This document shows positions 1-8,339 of a DNA stretch of 60,726 bases, piece by piece. Within the stretch, counting starts at the first letter, position 1. Each line of letters opens with the position of its first letter. The DNA is from Halorubrum lipolyticum DSM 21995 (lineage in GTDB: Archaea > Halobacteriota > Halobacteria > Halobacteriales > Haloferacaceae). Both the position numbers and the translations under genes were made by a program. The DNA is taken from assembly GCF_000337375.1 (NCBI RefSeq), contig NZ_AOJG01000002.1, positions 271 through 60,996 of the forward strand. The letters run 5' to 3'. Below the pieces are notes generated by a model. That model was given only the letters and a program-made list of their open reading frames with translations, made no database searches and was not told where the DNA came from.

Positions 1-89
1 GTGTCGTGATGCCATTCCAGCACCTGCTCGGAAATGTGCGGCTCCAGCGCGTCGTACTCGTACGGTAACGGATCGAGTTCGTAGCTCAT
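1..89 (-). CDS. sod: Superoxide dismutase (Mn/Fe), N-terminal fragment
   Basis: Only the first 29 codons are inside the window; the gene runs off the left edge. The start reads MSYELDPLPYEYDALEPH and continues to EWHHDT, the conserved opening of haloarchaeal Mn/Fe superoxide dismutases, including the His that becomes the first metal ligand. The enzyme converts superoxide to oxygen and hydrogen peroxide in the cytoplasm. A TTTAAC element on the minus strand near 127-134 could be its TATA box. The family call is firm; metal specificity cannot be judged from this fragment. Confidence 0.85.
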   Translation of the reverse strand, partial: MSYELDPLPYEYDALEPHISEQVLEWHHD

Positions 90-336
90 CGTTGTATCAC
101 CTGTCAGCAACATGGCTCGGAAACCTGTTAAAGATAATGCGGCACACGATACCACGCGTCATCGGACGTGACAGATCTCGACCGCCGAGGATCGAGAGCG
201 CTGGGCTCGCGGTTCAGGCCGACGGGGGATCGCGGTGGCGAACGAGTCGTCTCGCGATCTCCCGGCGGATGTGGCTGAAAGCGGTTTCTCGACGTCGACG
301 CGAGACGCGCGCGGCGCGAAGTGCGCCGTGCGCTTA

Positions 337-420
337 CGGTGGGACTGGGATTCGAACCCAGGAAGCCGTGAGGCTACCGGTTTTCAAGACCGGCGCAATA
401 GGCCGCTCTGCCATCCCACC
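337..420 (-). tRNA. tRNA-Ser (UGA)
   Basis: Read on the minus strand the sequence folds as a class II tRNA. The acceptor stem GGTGGGA pairs with TCCCACC, the anticodon stem encloses CTTGAAA with anticodon UGA, a long variable arm is present, and the T arm is CTGGG-TTCGAAT-CCCAG. The discriminator is G, as expected for serine. The 84-base length fits tRNA-Ser. CCA is not encoded. The 247 bases between this tRNA and sod hold no convincing gene. Confidence 0.93.
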
Positions 421-446
421 CCGTCCGGACCGTTGGGAGCGTCCGA

Positions 447-977
447 CTAAGGGGTGTCGGTGTCGCTCTCGTCGTCCCCTCGAAGCCGGTAGTGGATCGC
501 GAAGACGGCGAGCGCGGCCAGGACGGGCGGCACGACGCCGGCGATCTGCGGGAGCTCGTAGAGGGCCGCGACGACGACCGACTCGGTCGGCTCGCGGAGC
601 TCCGCCGGCGCGGAGATGACCATCCCGACGTACAGCGAGCAGAGGAACAGGAACCCGCCGTACGCGAGCTTTCGGTCGTAGCCGGCTTTCACCGGGTCAC
701 CGCGGCGGTGCCGCCGGGCGACGAACAGCAGGGGCGCGAGCAGCGGCGCGACGGCGGCGAACCCGGCAACCACGTACAGCGACCGCGAGAACAGGAACGT
801 CCCGCTCTGTACCTCCGCGGTCTCGGCCATCCAGACGACGAGCGCGAGGGTGACCACCGTCGCGATCAGCCCGGCCGCGAGCGCCCCGATCACGCCGTAC
901 ACGCGCATGGTCCACGACTCCGTCTCGCGGATCGCGTAGGGGATCGCGCCGAACACCCCGCGGTAGCTGTCTGCCAT
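447..977 (-). CDS. Four-helix membrane protein, conserved haloarchaeal type
   Basis: 176 residues with four strongly hydrophobic helices, at about residues 25-50, 63-87, 104-122 and 137-160, and a short acidic C-terminal tail. No catalytic or transport motif is recognised, so the function is unknown. It begins with ATG at 977 and ends just before tRNA-Ser, both on the minus strand. The membrane topology and acidic tail support a real gene over the arginine-rich frames on the opposite strand. Confidence 0.75.
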   Translation of the reverse strand: MADSYRGVFGAIPYAIRETESWTMRVYGVIGALAAGLIATVVTLALVVWMAETAEVQSGTFLFSRSLYVVAGFAAVAPLLAPLLFVARRHRRGDPVKAGYDRKLAYGGFLFLCSLYVGMVISAPAELREPTESVVVAALYELPQIAGVVPPVLAALAVFAIHYRLRGDDESDTDTP

Positions 978-1097
978 CGACGGCGCTACGGCCGACGGCG
1001 AATTAAACCCCTCGTCGCCGCCGCGACCGAGCCGAGCGGAGGGGTCGGCGCGCTTCGCCTCGGAGCCGACCGCGGCGGCGCTCCGGGTGACGTGAAC

Positions 1098-1103
1098 TTT
1101 TAT
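1098..1103 (+). promoter_or_regulatory. TATA box of the cis-prenyltransferase homologue
   Basis: TTTATA lies about 26-29 bases before the GTG start at 1127. That spacing places transcription start on the start codon, giving a leaderless transcript, the usual haloarchaeal arrangement. Confidence 0.6.
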
Positions 1104-1126
1104 AGCCCGCGGCTGGACCTCCCCAC

Positions 1127-1825
1127 GTGGGTCTGTACGACACGTACCTCGCCGTCCGCCACCGGCTCCACGACGGGGATCCGCCCGAACACGTCGCGAT
1201 CGTCATCACCGAGCGCGACCTCCTCGTCGACGGCGCGTTCGACACGCTGTCGGCGGCGCTCGGGTGGGCCTTCGAGTACGGCGCGGCGCGCGTCACCGTC
1301 TCGGTGTCCGTGCTCGACGCCGCCGTCGTCCCGACGCTCGTCCGCGAGCTCCGACAGGTCGACGCCCCCCGGCGGCTCGTCGTACGGGGGCCGGAAAACG
1401 CGGCGATCGGCGGGGGCGAGGGCGCGGTCGATTCCGAGAGCGACGAGGAGGACGGTGACGAGAGCGCCCCCGGACGGCGAGCGCGTGACGCGGAGCCGGG
1501 CGACGCGCCGATCCGGATCACGGTCGGGCTCGGCGGGAAGGCCGAGTTCGCGACTGCGGTCCGGGAGCTCGCGGCCGACGTGGACGCGGGCGACCTCGAT
1601 CCGGAATCGATCGACGCCGCCGACGTCTCGGACCGGCTCGTGTTCCCCGAGGAGCCGGACCTCGTGATCAAGACCGGCGCCGAGCGGCTCTCCGACTTCG
1701 CCATCTGGCAGTCAGTGTACGCCGAGCTCTACTTCACCGACGTGAACTGGCGGGACTTCAGAAAGCGCGACTACCTCCGCGCAGTCCTCGACTTTCAGGA
1801 CCGACAGCGCCGGTTCGGTCGGTGA
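1127..1825 (+). CDS. Cis-prenyltransferase (UppS) homologue without the catalytic motif
   Basis: 232 residues. The C-terminal half matches undecaprenyl/dehydrodolichyl diphosphate synthases: DLVIKTGAERLSDFAIWQ, then AELYFTDVNWRDF, and it ends RQRRFGR, carrying the family's terminal RxG motif. The N-terminal segment is different. Where active enzymes have MDGNRRYA with the catalytic Asp, this protein reads HVAIVITERDLLVD, and the downstream Ser-Thr-Glu-Asn substrate motif is also missing. Heteromeric cis-prenyltransferases (NgBR with DHDDS in eukaryotes, and a reported archaeal two-subunit enzyme) use a non-catalytic partner that keeps RxG. I infer a similar accessory role in dolichol phosphate synthesis. 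The GTG start is fixed by the TATA spacing. Confidence 0.8.
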   Translation: MGLYDTYLAVRHRLHDGDPPEHVAIVITERDLLVDGAFDTLSAALGWAFEYGAARVTVSVSVLDAAVVPTLVRELRQVDAPRRLVVRGPENAAIGGGEGAVDSESDEEDGDESAPGRRARDAEPGDAPIRITVGLGGKAEFATAVRELAADVDAGDLDPESIDAADVSDRLVFPEEPDLVIKTGAERLSDFAIWQSVYAELYFTDVNWRDFRKRDYLRAVLDFQDRQRRFGR

Positions 1826-1866
1826 GCGCGGGCGTCGACGCCCTTCCGCGCTCGCGGCGACGAGCC

Positions 1867-3033
1867 TCACCAGACGAACCGGAACAGCACCGTGAACGTG
1901 ACGAGCGCGCCGATCGTCGAGAGGAGCGGGACGACGTTCTGCATCAGCACGACGCGCGCGCTCGTGGTCGGGTTGAACAGGTCCGACGCCGAGGGGATGT
2001 CAGACGGGTCGCCCTCGCCGATCGGGCCCGTCTCGTCCGCCTTCAGTGCACCGACGGAGACCTTCGGCTCCTTCTCGCCGCTGATCCCCTGCTTGACCGT
2101 CACGGTCCGGGTCGCGCGCCCCCACCCGAGGCCGACGATCGACATCGTCGCGATGATGACGAACGACGCCGGGATCCCGACGGCGGAGAGGCTGATGACG
2201 ATCCCGGAGGAGACGCAGGCGACGACGATCGCCGCGGTCAGCGGGAGGTCGGTGATGTCGTTGCCGAGCGTGTCGAGCGTCCGCCGGGCGATCGTGAACG
2301 CTCCGACGGCGACGGCGGCGCTCCCGAGGAGGATCATCGGCGTCATCTCGACGTTGTCGAGCGCGACGAGCGGCGCGATCGCGTTCGCGATGTTCGACGT
2401 GCCCGAGGAGAAGGCCATCAGACACCCGATCGCGATGACGACGAACCCGCCGACGAGCTCGCGGCGCGTCGTGTTCGGCCCCGGAACCGGCTTCGGGACG
2501 GTCCCCGACCGATCGAACACGAACAGCGCGCCGTCGGTGCTCTCGATCGCCACCCAGCTGTCGATCGCGGGGTAGAAGTACCGCCCGACGACCCCGGAGA
2601 CCCAGAAGCCGATGATCGGCGCGACGATCCACCAGATGGCGATCTCGCCCATCACGGCCCGGTCGAGGGTGCCGGTCGCCAGTCCGAGCCCGGCGATGGC
2701 GCCGACCGCCGTCATCGAGGTCGACGCGGGGACACCGGCGTAGTTCCCGACGAACAGCGCGCCGCCGATGAAAAAGAGGACCACGATGCTCGTCTCCAGC
2801 GTGAACACGTTTCCCCCGGTGACGAGGTCCTCACCGAGCGTCGTGACGACGCGCTGTCCCAGGGTCCCCGCGCCGATGAAGAAGAACACCGACATCAGCG
2901 CTGCGGCGCCCGACTTCGAGATCACGTCCGCGCCGACCGCCGGTCCGAACGCCGGGCCGGTCGTCGCGCCGCCGATGTTGTATCCGACGAACGCAGCGAC
3001 CACGAACCCGACGAGAAGCAAGACCTCAACCAT
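1867..3033 (-). CDS. PiT-family inorganic phosphate transporter
   Basis: 388 residues, almost entirely membrane-spanning, about ten helices. It shows the internal duplication of the PiT family: an N-terminal copy with GGATTGPAFGPAVGAD and a C-terminal copy with GTSNIANAIAPLVALD. The canonical GANDVANA signature is altered in the first copy. A central hydrophilic loop lies at about residues 175-200. PiT proteins import phosphate with a cation. The start MVEVLLL is preferred over one seven codons upstream because a GTTTAACC box (3059-3067, minus strand) lies about 30 bases before it. It is divergent from larC. Confidence 0.88.
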   Translation of the reverse strand: MVEVLLLVGFVVAAFVGYNIGGATTGPAFGPAVGADVISKSGAAALMSVFFFIGAGTLGQRVVTTLGEDLVTGGNVFTLETSIVVLFFIGGALFVGNYAGVPASTSMTAVGAIAGLGLATGTLDRAVMGEIAIWWIVAPIIGFWVSGVVGRYFYPAIDSWVAIESTDGALFVFDRSGTVPKPVPGPNTTRRELVGGFVVIAIGCLMAFSSGTSNIANAIAPLVALDNVEMTPMILLGSAAVAVGAFTIARRTLDTLGNDITDLPLTAAIVVACVSSGIVISLSAVGIPASFVIIATMSIVGLGWGRATRTVTVKQGISGEKEPKVSVGALKADETGPIGEGDPSDIPSASDLFNPTTSARVVLMQNVVPLLSTIGALVTFTVLFRFVW

Positions 3034-3058
3034 ATACTCTCCACAACGACACACGGCG

Positions 3059-3067
3059 GGTTAAACG
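3059..3067 (-). promoter_or_regulatory. TATA-like box of the PiT transporter gene
   Basis: On the minus strand the sequence reads GTTTAACCC about 30 bases before the ATG at 3033, a spacing expected for a leaderless haloarchaeal transcript. Confidence 0.45.
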
Positions 3068-3213
3068 AACAGGTTTCGGCGCCCCGACAGAAGCGCGACG
3101 GAGCCGTCCGATCGGCGCTGGCCGACGAATTACTTAAAAAACCGGGTCGGAGCGAGCCGCGGCTATCGGGTCGGATCCGGGAGTATTTGTCTCGCGGTGG
3201 CCTCCGATCGGTC

Positions 3214-4596
3214 ATGCGAACGCTCGTCTTCGACGGTCGGACCGGCGCCGCCGGCGACATGATCTGCGCCGCGCTGATCGCGGCCGGCGCCGACCCCGAC
3301 GCCCTCGCGCCCGTGACCGACCGGCTTCCGGTCCGGTACGAGGTGGGCGAAACGACGAAAAACGGGATCCGGGCGACGACGGTCGACGTGCTCCTCGACG
3401 GCGACGACGACAGCAGCGACGGAGTCGGCGACGACGGCGGCCACTCTCACAGCCACGCGGATTCCGACCACTCTCACAGCCACGCGGATTCCGACCACTC
3501 TCACGCCGAGGGGGCCGGCGTCCACCGCAGCTACCCCGAGGTCGTCGCGCTCGTCGAGTCGATGGGTCTCCCCGACTCGGTCGAGTCGACCGCGCTGGAC
3601 GCCTTCGAGCGCCTCGGCCGCGCGGAGGCGTCTGTCCACGGGACCGACCTCGACGAGACGCACTTCCACGAGGTCGGCGCCGACGACGCGATCGCCGACG
3701 TGGTCGGCGCGGCGCTGCTCCTCGACGACCTCGACCCCGACCGGGTCGTGACCACGCCGGTCGCGACCGGCGGCGGCGAGGTCGAGATGAGCCACGGCGT
3801 CTATCCGGTCCCGGCGCCGGCGACGACCGAGATCGCGACGGGCGCCGACTTCTCGGTGGTCGGCGGGTCGGTCGACCGCGAACTGCTCACGCCCACGGGC
3901 GCCGCGATCCTCGCGGCGGTCGCCGAGGGCGCCGACGCGATCCCCGACCTCGCGATCGACGCCGCCGGCTACGGGGCGGGCGACGCGACCTTCCCGGATC
4001 ACCCGAACGTGCTCCGGGCGCTGGTCGGTGAGGGGCGCGAGCCGGACGCCGAGGGTCACGCTCACGACCACGATCACGCGCACGGCGACGCGGCCCGCCG
4101 CACGGGCGACAGCGCCCGCGGCCTCGTCCGCGACGACATCGCGGTCCTCGAGACGAACCTCGACGACGCGGCTCCCGAGGTGCTCGGCGGGCTCCAGGAG
4201 ACGCTCAAGCGCGCCGGAGCGCGCGACGTGACGGTCGTCCCGACCACGATGAAGAAGTCGCGCCCCGGCCACCTCGTGAAGGCGATCTGCAAGCCCGAGG
4301 ACGCCGAGGCGGTCGCGGAGCGCCTCGCCCGCGAGACGGGGACGCTCGGCGTCCGTCAGTCCGGGGCGAGCCACCGGTGGATCGCCGAGCGCGACTTCGA
4401 GACGGCGGTCCTCTCGGTCGACGGCGACGACCACGAGGTGGCGGTGAAGGTCGCTTCCACCGCCGACGGCGACGCCTACGACGTGAGCGCCGAGTACGAC
4501 GACGCCGCCGCGGTCGCCGAGGCGACCGGGCTCCCGGTCCGGGACGTGCTGCGCCGGGCGGAGCGGGACGTGCGAGATCGGCTCGGCGAGGAGTAG
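3214..4596 (+). CDS. larC: LarC-family (DUF111) nickel-insertion protein
   Basis: 460 residues. The protein opens MRTLVFDGRTGAAGDMICAA and has LDETHFHEVGADDAIADVVG and LETNLDDAAPEVLGGL, all typical of LarC, the CTP-dependent cyclometallase that inserts nickel in nickel-pincer-nucleotide synthesis. A His/Asp-rich insert at about residues 76-103 contains two perfect 27-base repeats (HSHSHADSD twice), and a second His-rich stretch lies near residues 282-290. These probably bind metal. The ATG at 3214 starts the conserved domain directly. No larB or larE is in the window, so the target enzyme is unknown. Confidence 0.88.
   Translation: MRTLVFDGRTGAAGDMICAALIAAGADPDALAPVTDRLPVRYEVGETTKNGIRATTVDVLLDGDDDSSDGVGDDGGHSHSHADSDHSHSHADSDHSHAEGAGVHRSYPEVVALVESMGLPDSVESTALDAFERLGRAEASVHGTDLDETHFHEVGADDAIADVVGAALLLDDLDPDRVVTTPVATGGGEVEMSHGVYPVPAPATTEIATGADFSVVGGSVDRELLTPTGAAILAAVAEGADAIPDLAIDAAGYGAGDATFPDHPNVLRALVGEGREPDAEGHAHDHDHAHGDAARRTGDSARGLVRDDIAVLETNLDDAAPEVLGGLQETLKRAGARDVTVVPTTMKKSRPGHLVKAICKPEDAEAVAERLARETGTLGVRQSGASHRWIAERDFETAVLSVDGDDHEVAVKVASTADGDAYDVSAEYDDAAAVAEATGLPVRDVLRRAERDVRDRLGEE
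3442..3495 (+). repeat. 27-base tandem repeat encoding a His-rich linker
   Basis: Two perfect 27-base units encode HSHSHADSD twice, followed by a third partial unit, inside larC. The repeat expands a histidine cluster without breaking frame. Confidence 0.9.
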
Positions 4597-4617
4597 ACAC
4601 CGACTGAGCCCTCCCGG

Positions 4618-4929
4618 TCACCCCGGCGGTTCGACCCGTTCGACCCGCTCCGGTTCGACGCCGAACCCCTCGGCCAGCCGGTCGGCGACGCGGTCGGTGA
4701 CGCGCTCGGCGGGCCGGTCCGCGTCTCGGACCGAGAGGGTCGCGACCGCCTCGACGGTCGTGTCGTTGAGCCCGGGCTGGAGGCCGGCGATCGACAGATC
4801 CTCGACGTCGACGCCGTCGACTCGCTCCAGCTGCGCGCGGGCGCCGGCGGCGAGGTCGCCGGCGGTCGCCTGCGAGACGCGAACCGTCACGGTCGCTTCC
4901 ACGGTCTGCGAGTGGATGGCTGCTGCCAT
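4618..4929 (-). CDS. Small conserved haloarchaeal protein of unknown function
   Basis: 103 residues, strongly acidic and soluble, with alternating beta-strand-like segments (TVEATVTVRVSQAT, TTVEAVATLSV) separated by an alpha-helical ARAQLERVDGVD. The composition is typically haloarchaeal, which supports this frame. I recognise no family. It converges with larC (21-base gap), and a possible small ORF at 5124-5237 could share its transcript. Confidence 0.65.
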   Translation of the reverse strand: MAAAIHSQTVEATVTVRVSQATAGDLAAGARAQLERVDGVDVEDLSIAGLQPGLNDTTVEAVATLSVRDADRPAERVTDRVADRLAEGFGVEPERVERVEPPG

Positions 4930-5123
4930 AGCCCCCCGCCGCGAGTCGAACGCGGCGCGGACCGGTCCGCGGCCTCGAACGCGAGTCCGGCGTCGACGCC
5001 GAACCCGGCGCTCGCGAGGGGTGTACGGTCGCGCCCGGTGACCGGCGATCGGCGGGCGACACAGCGGCGGCTGGAGAAGTCGAGATGCGGTCCGTCCCGC
5101 GGGGAACTCCCCAGCCGACGCGC

Positions 5124-5237
5124 GTCACGCGGTCGGGCGGACGGACCGTGTCTCCGGAGTCCCGTAGCCGTTCCAGCCGAGGAGCGCGCCGCTGACGGGA
5201 GCGGCGGACGCCGAGGCGGTGGAACGGAAGCGGGTCA
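5124..5237 (-). CDS. Possible 37-residue leader ORF
   Basis: An ATG at 5237 opens a 37-codon frame, MTRFRSTASASAAPVSGA then LLGWNGYGTPETRS, preceded on the minus strand by an ATTTAATAAC box at about 5289-5298, some 55 bases upstream. It is not acidic and matches no family I know. It could be an unannotated small protein or a leader of the 4618-4929 gene. The rest of the 540-base stretch from 4930 to 5467 holds no other feature I can support. Confidence 0.3.
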
Positions 5238-5467
5238 TACGTGGACTCCGGCGGCGCAACGCGCCGTTACCGGTTCGGTATGTCGGATAGTTATTAAATC
5301 TATGGCGGCCGTGTGAGTTGGTAACTGTTCTCTTACACGTGGCGGTCGACCGGTCGGACCGCGGCCGCGAATCCCGCGCAGATGACCCATATCGCCCGGT
5401 TCCGGCGACGGCGAGACGACAGGCCTATGACGAACGCCCGACCAGTTGCGCGTAAGCAGCCACCGTC

Positions 5468-6772
5468 ATGATCGAGCGAATCCACACGTCGGACGTCGAA
5501 CCGGACGCGGACGAGGTCGCCATCGCCGGCCACGTCCACGAGATCCGCGACCTGGGAGGCCTCGTCTTCCTCATCGTGCGCGACCGCGAGGGGCTCATCC
5601 AGATCGTATTTAAAGAGGAGCGCGAACCGGAGCTGTTCGAGGCCGTCCAAGACGTCGGCGCCGAGGACGTGGTCCGCGTCGTCGGGAAGCCCCTCGAGAG
5701 CGACCAGGCGCCCGGCGGCGTCGAGATCGCCCCGACCGAGTACGAGGTCATCGACGAGGCCGACTCCCCGCTCCCCCTGGAGATCTCGAAGGACATCGAG
5801 GTCGACCTCTCGACCCGGCTCGACAACCGCGCCCTCGACCTCCGCAAGCCGGAGACGCTCGCGGTGTTCACCCTGCGCTCGAAGCTCATGACGGCGATGG
5901 AGGAGTGGTTCGACGGCGAGGGGTTCGTCGACATCAAGACCCCGCTCATCTCGAAGGGCGGCGCCGAGGGCGGCGCGGAGCTCTTCCCGATCCTCTACTA
6001 CAACAAGGACGCGTTCCTGTCGCAGAGCCCGCAGCTGTACAAGCAGATGCTGATGGCCTCCGGCTACGAGGCGGTCTACGAGACGGGCACCGCGTTCCGC
6101 GCCGAGGACTTCGCGACCTCGCGACACGTCTCCGAGATCGCGATGTTCGACGTGGAGCTCGCGTACATCGACGACCACGACGACGTGATGGACGTCCAGG
6201 AGCAGTCGCTGCGTCACGCGCTGCGCGCGGTCGCCGAGAACGCCGAGCGCGAACTGGACCTGCTCGACGTCGACCTCGACGTGCCAGAAGACGACTTCCC
6301 GCGTATCACCTTCGACGAGGCGCTCGACATTCTCGAGACCGAGTTCGGTCACTTCCCGGACGACCCGACCGACCTCGACACGAAGGGCGAGAAGCTGCTC
6401 GGCGAGCACTTCGAGGAGCGGGGTCACCCCGCGTTCTTCGTCGTCGGCTACCCCGACGAGAAGTTCTATTACATGCAAGACGTTGAGGGCGACGAGATCG
6501 CCTCGCGGAAGTTCGACCTCATTTATAAGGGACAGGAGCTCTCCTCGGGCGGACAGCGCGAGCACGACGTCGACCGCATGGTCGAGGTCATGGAGGAGGA
6601 GGGCGTAGAGACGGCCAACTTCGAGTTCTACATCGAGGCGCTCAGCTTCGGTACCCCGCCCCACGGCGGCTACGGGCTCGGAATCGATCGGCTCGTCCAG
6701 CAGGTCGCCGGCCTCGACAACATCAAGGAGGCGATCATGTTCCCGCGCGACCCGAACCGGCTGGAGCCCTGA
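5468..6772 (+). CDS. aspS: Aspartyl-tRNA synthetase, archaeal type
   Basis: 434 residues, the usual length of the compact archaeal/eukaryotic-type AspRS. An N-terminal OB-fold anticodon-binding domain (about 1-105; [15 protein letters not shown]) is followed by the class II catalytic core: the motif 2 region [17 protein letters not shown] and motif 3 [12 protein letters not shown] near the C-terminus. It charges tRNA-Asp in the cytoplasm. Whether it also aspartylates tRNA-Asn cannot be decided here. It stands alone; ATG 5468 directly precedes the conserved IERIHTSDV. Confidence 0.96.
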   Translation: MIERIHTSDVEPDADEVAIAGHVHEIRDLGGLVFLIVRDREGLIQIVFKEEREPELFEAVQDVGAEDVVRVVGKPLESDQAPGGVEIAPTEYEVIDEADSPLPLEISKDIEVDLSTRLDNRALDLRKPETLAVFTLRSKLMTAMEEWFDGEGFVDIKTPLISKGGAEGGAELFPILYYNKDAFLSQSPQLYKQMLMASGYEAVYETGTAFRAEDFATSRHVSEIAMFDVELAYIDDHDDVMDVQEQSLRHALRAVAENAERELDLLDVDLDVPEDDFPRITFDEALDILETEFGHFPDDPTDLDTKGEKLLGEHFEERGHPAFFVVGYPDEKFYYMQDVEGDEIASRKFDLIYKGQELSSGGQREHDVDRMVEVMEEEGVETANFEFYIEALSFGTPPHGGYGLGIDRLVQQVAGLDNIKEAIMFPRDPNRLEP

Positions 6773-7079
6773 GCGAGTCGGAACCCTCGTCGAGTCGGAA
6801 TTCTCACCGAGTCGACCGCAACTCGAGCCCGACTCCACCCGGACAGGACTCCATCCGAATCGACCAGCTCCGTCGCGCGCGACGACCCCGACGCTGACGC
6901 GGGCCGCGGCCGCGCCGTGGATACCGATCGTTCGAGCCGTCTATTTATAAGCGACCCGTCGATCGCGATGAAACGCCGTTTTCGAGCCGCTACCGGCGGT
7001 TAAAACGGGTTAAATCGGGCGTAACTCGGCTGAACGGCTTGGGGTATTAAAGGGTACGGCGGCCCGAGCGGGAATCGTC
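6773..7079. other. Intergenic region with promoter elements
   Basis: This 307-base gap holds no gene I can support. Just after aspS there are degenerate GAGTCGGAA repeats. A CTATTTATAAG element is at about 6941-6951, and a GTATTAAAG element at about 7043-7051 is some 35 bases before the next start at 7080 and is its most likely TATA box. Confidence 0.5.
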
Positions 7080-7394
7080 ATGAACGCGATCCGAACGACG
7101 CTGATCGTGGCGCTCGCCACGGTAGTACTGATCGGGACCGGCGCGGCCGCCGGCGCCGTCGCGGCGACGCCCGGACCGGACAACGCCTCGGGCGACGCGG
7201 GGCCGCCGAGCGACCTGCCGGATCAGGTCCCGGACTTCGTCGGCGGGATCCTCGATAGCGTGAACGACTTCCTCTCCGGCGGCGTCGACGACCTCGGTGA
7301 GAACGTGAGCGACGAGGCGGGCGACGGAACCGGCGAGGGCGACGAAGGCGGTGCGGACGACGAGTCCGACGCGGGCGACGGGGAGGAGGCGTAA
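7080..7394 (+). CDS. Small secreted acidic protein
   Basis: 104 residues. A Sec-type signal peptide (MNAIRTTLIVALATVVLIG followed by small residues to about residue 29) leads to a short amphipathic segment (DQVPDFVGGILDSVNDFLSG) and a Gly/Asp/Glu-rich tail. No catalytic motif is visible. It ends one base before the GTG of the DUF4382-like lipoprotein, so the two are almost certainly cotranscribed and may act together at the cell surface; that is inference. Confidence 0.7.
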   Translation: MNAIRTTLIVALATVVLIGTGAAAGAVAATPGPDNASGDAGPPSDLPDQVPDFVGGILDSVNDFLSGGVDDLGENVSDEAGDGTGEGDEGGADDESDAGDGEEA

Positions 7395-7395
7395 C

Positions 7396-8097
7396 GTGAC
7401 GGACCGCACGCCCGACCTCGACGCGCTCGACCGGCGGACCTATCTGCAGGCGACCGGCGCCGCCGCGCTCGGCGTGTCCGGGATCGCCGGCTGCGTCGGC
7501 CGCGCGACCGGGACGCTCGCGACCGCGGTCACCGACCAGCCCGCCGACATCGCCGACTTCGAGTCGCTCGTGGTCACGATCGAGGGGATCTGGCTCGGCC
7601 CAGAGGGCGCCGAGAGCGGCGCGGCCGGGAACCAGACCGACGACGAGAACGCGACCGACGACGACGGCGGCGAGACAGACGACGAGAACGCGACCGACGA
7701 CGACGGCGGCGAGCCCTCCGGCCGCGAGTACCACGAGTTCGACGAGCCGCAGGCGGCCGACCTCGTCGAGCTACAGAACGGCGAGACGAAACTCGTCGAC
7801 GAGCGGGAGCTTTCGGTCGCCACGTACCGGTTCCTCCAGCTGGACGTCTCGGAGGTCGAGGGCACCCTGGAGGGCGGCGACGAGGCCGAGGTCGATCTCC
7901 CGGGGAACGCCCCGCTGACGTTCAACGCGGAGTTCGACGTGCGCGAGAACACCCGAACGGTGTTCACCGCCGACTTCGCTCCGGTCCGCCGCGGGAACGG
8001 GCGGTACCTCCTGCGCCCGGTTCCGAGCGGGATCGAGGTCGACTACGAGGAGACGGGTAGCGACGACAGCGACGAGAGCGGCAACGAGACGGCGTAG
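7396..8097 (+). CDS. DUF4382-like Tat lipoprotein
   Basis: 233 residues. The GTG start gives a twin-arginine leader, DRRTYLQATGAAALGVSG, ending in a lipobox IAGC near residue 34, so the protein should be exported folded and lipid-anchored. The body (DFESLVVTIEGIWLGP, then ELSVATYRFLQLDVSEVEG) resembles DUF4382 domains, of unknown role. A 39-base in-frame duplication at 7636-7713 doubles the Asp/Glu/Asn/Gly-rich linker. The longer upstream ATG start would overlap the previous gene and displace the signal peptide, so GTG 7396 is preferred. Confidence 0.82.
   Translation: MTDRTPDLDALDRRTYLQATGAAALGVSGIAGCVGRATGTLATAVTDQPADIADFESLVVTIEGIWLGPEGAESGAAGNQTDDENATDDDGGETDDENATDDDGGEPSGREYHEFDEPQAADLVELQNGETKLVDERELSVATYRFLQLDVSEVEGTLEGGDEAEVDLPGNAPLTFNAEFDVRENTRTVFTADFAPVRRGNGRYLLRPVPSGIEVDYEETGSDDSDESGNETA
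7636..7713 (+). repeat. 39-base in-frame tandem duplication
   Basis: Two 39-base units, nearly identical, encode an acidic Asp-Asp-Glu-Asn-Ala-Thr linker twice inside the DUF4382-like gene. It looks like a recent slippage or unequal-exchange event. Confidence 0.88.
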
Positions 8098-8339
8098 CCG
8101 GCAGCGCAACGCGTTCCCCTCGGTCCCCCGTTGAAGCCGCGGTCCGGTCGGCCGCGCGCTTCGGGGTCAGGGCTGGGAGCGGTCCCGGGATTCGGGGACC
8201 AGGGGAATGCACGCGCGCATCGGTCCCCCGTCGGAGGCACACGACCCGTTCGATCGTCCCGCCGCGGTTCGGCGCGTCGGGACGGTCGGGATTCGTTCGA
8301 GATGACGGCGCGAGACGACGTGCGCCGTTCCCGCACCGA

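Noticed and set aside
1822-3213. Long plus-strand frame running into larC
   Set aside because: The upstream 464 codons are an Arg/Asp-rich shadow antisense to the PiT transporter; LarC conservation begins at 3214.
5333-6838. 501-codon minus-strand frame
   Set aside because: It is antisense to aspS in a GC-rich codon-position shadow; aspS has full synthetase motifs.
8131-8339. Plus-strand frame in the gap between the DUF4382 and VTT genes
   Set aside because: Arg/Ser/Gly-rich shadow composition with no start signal; it runs on antisense into the VTT gene.
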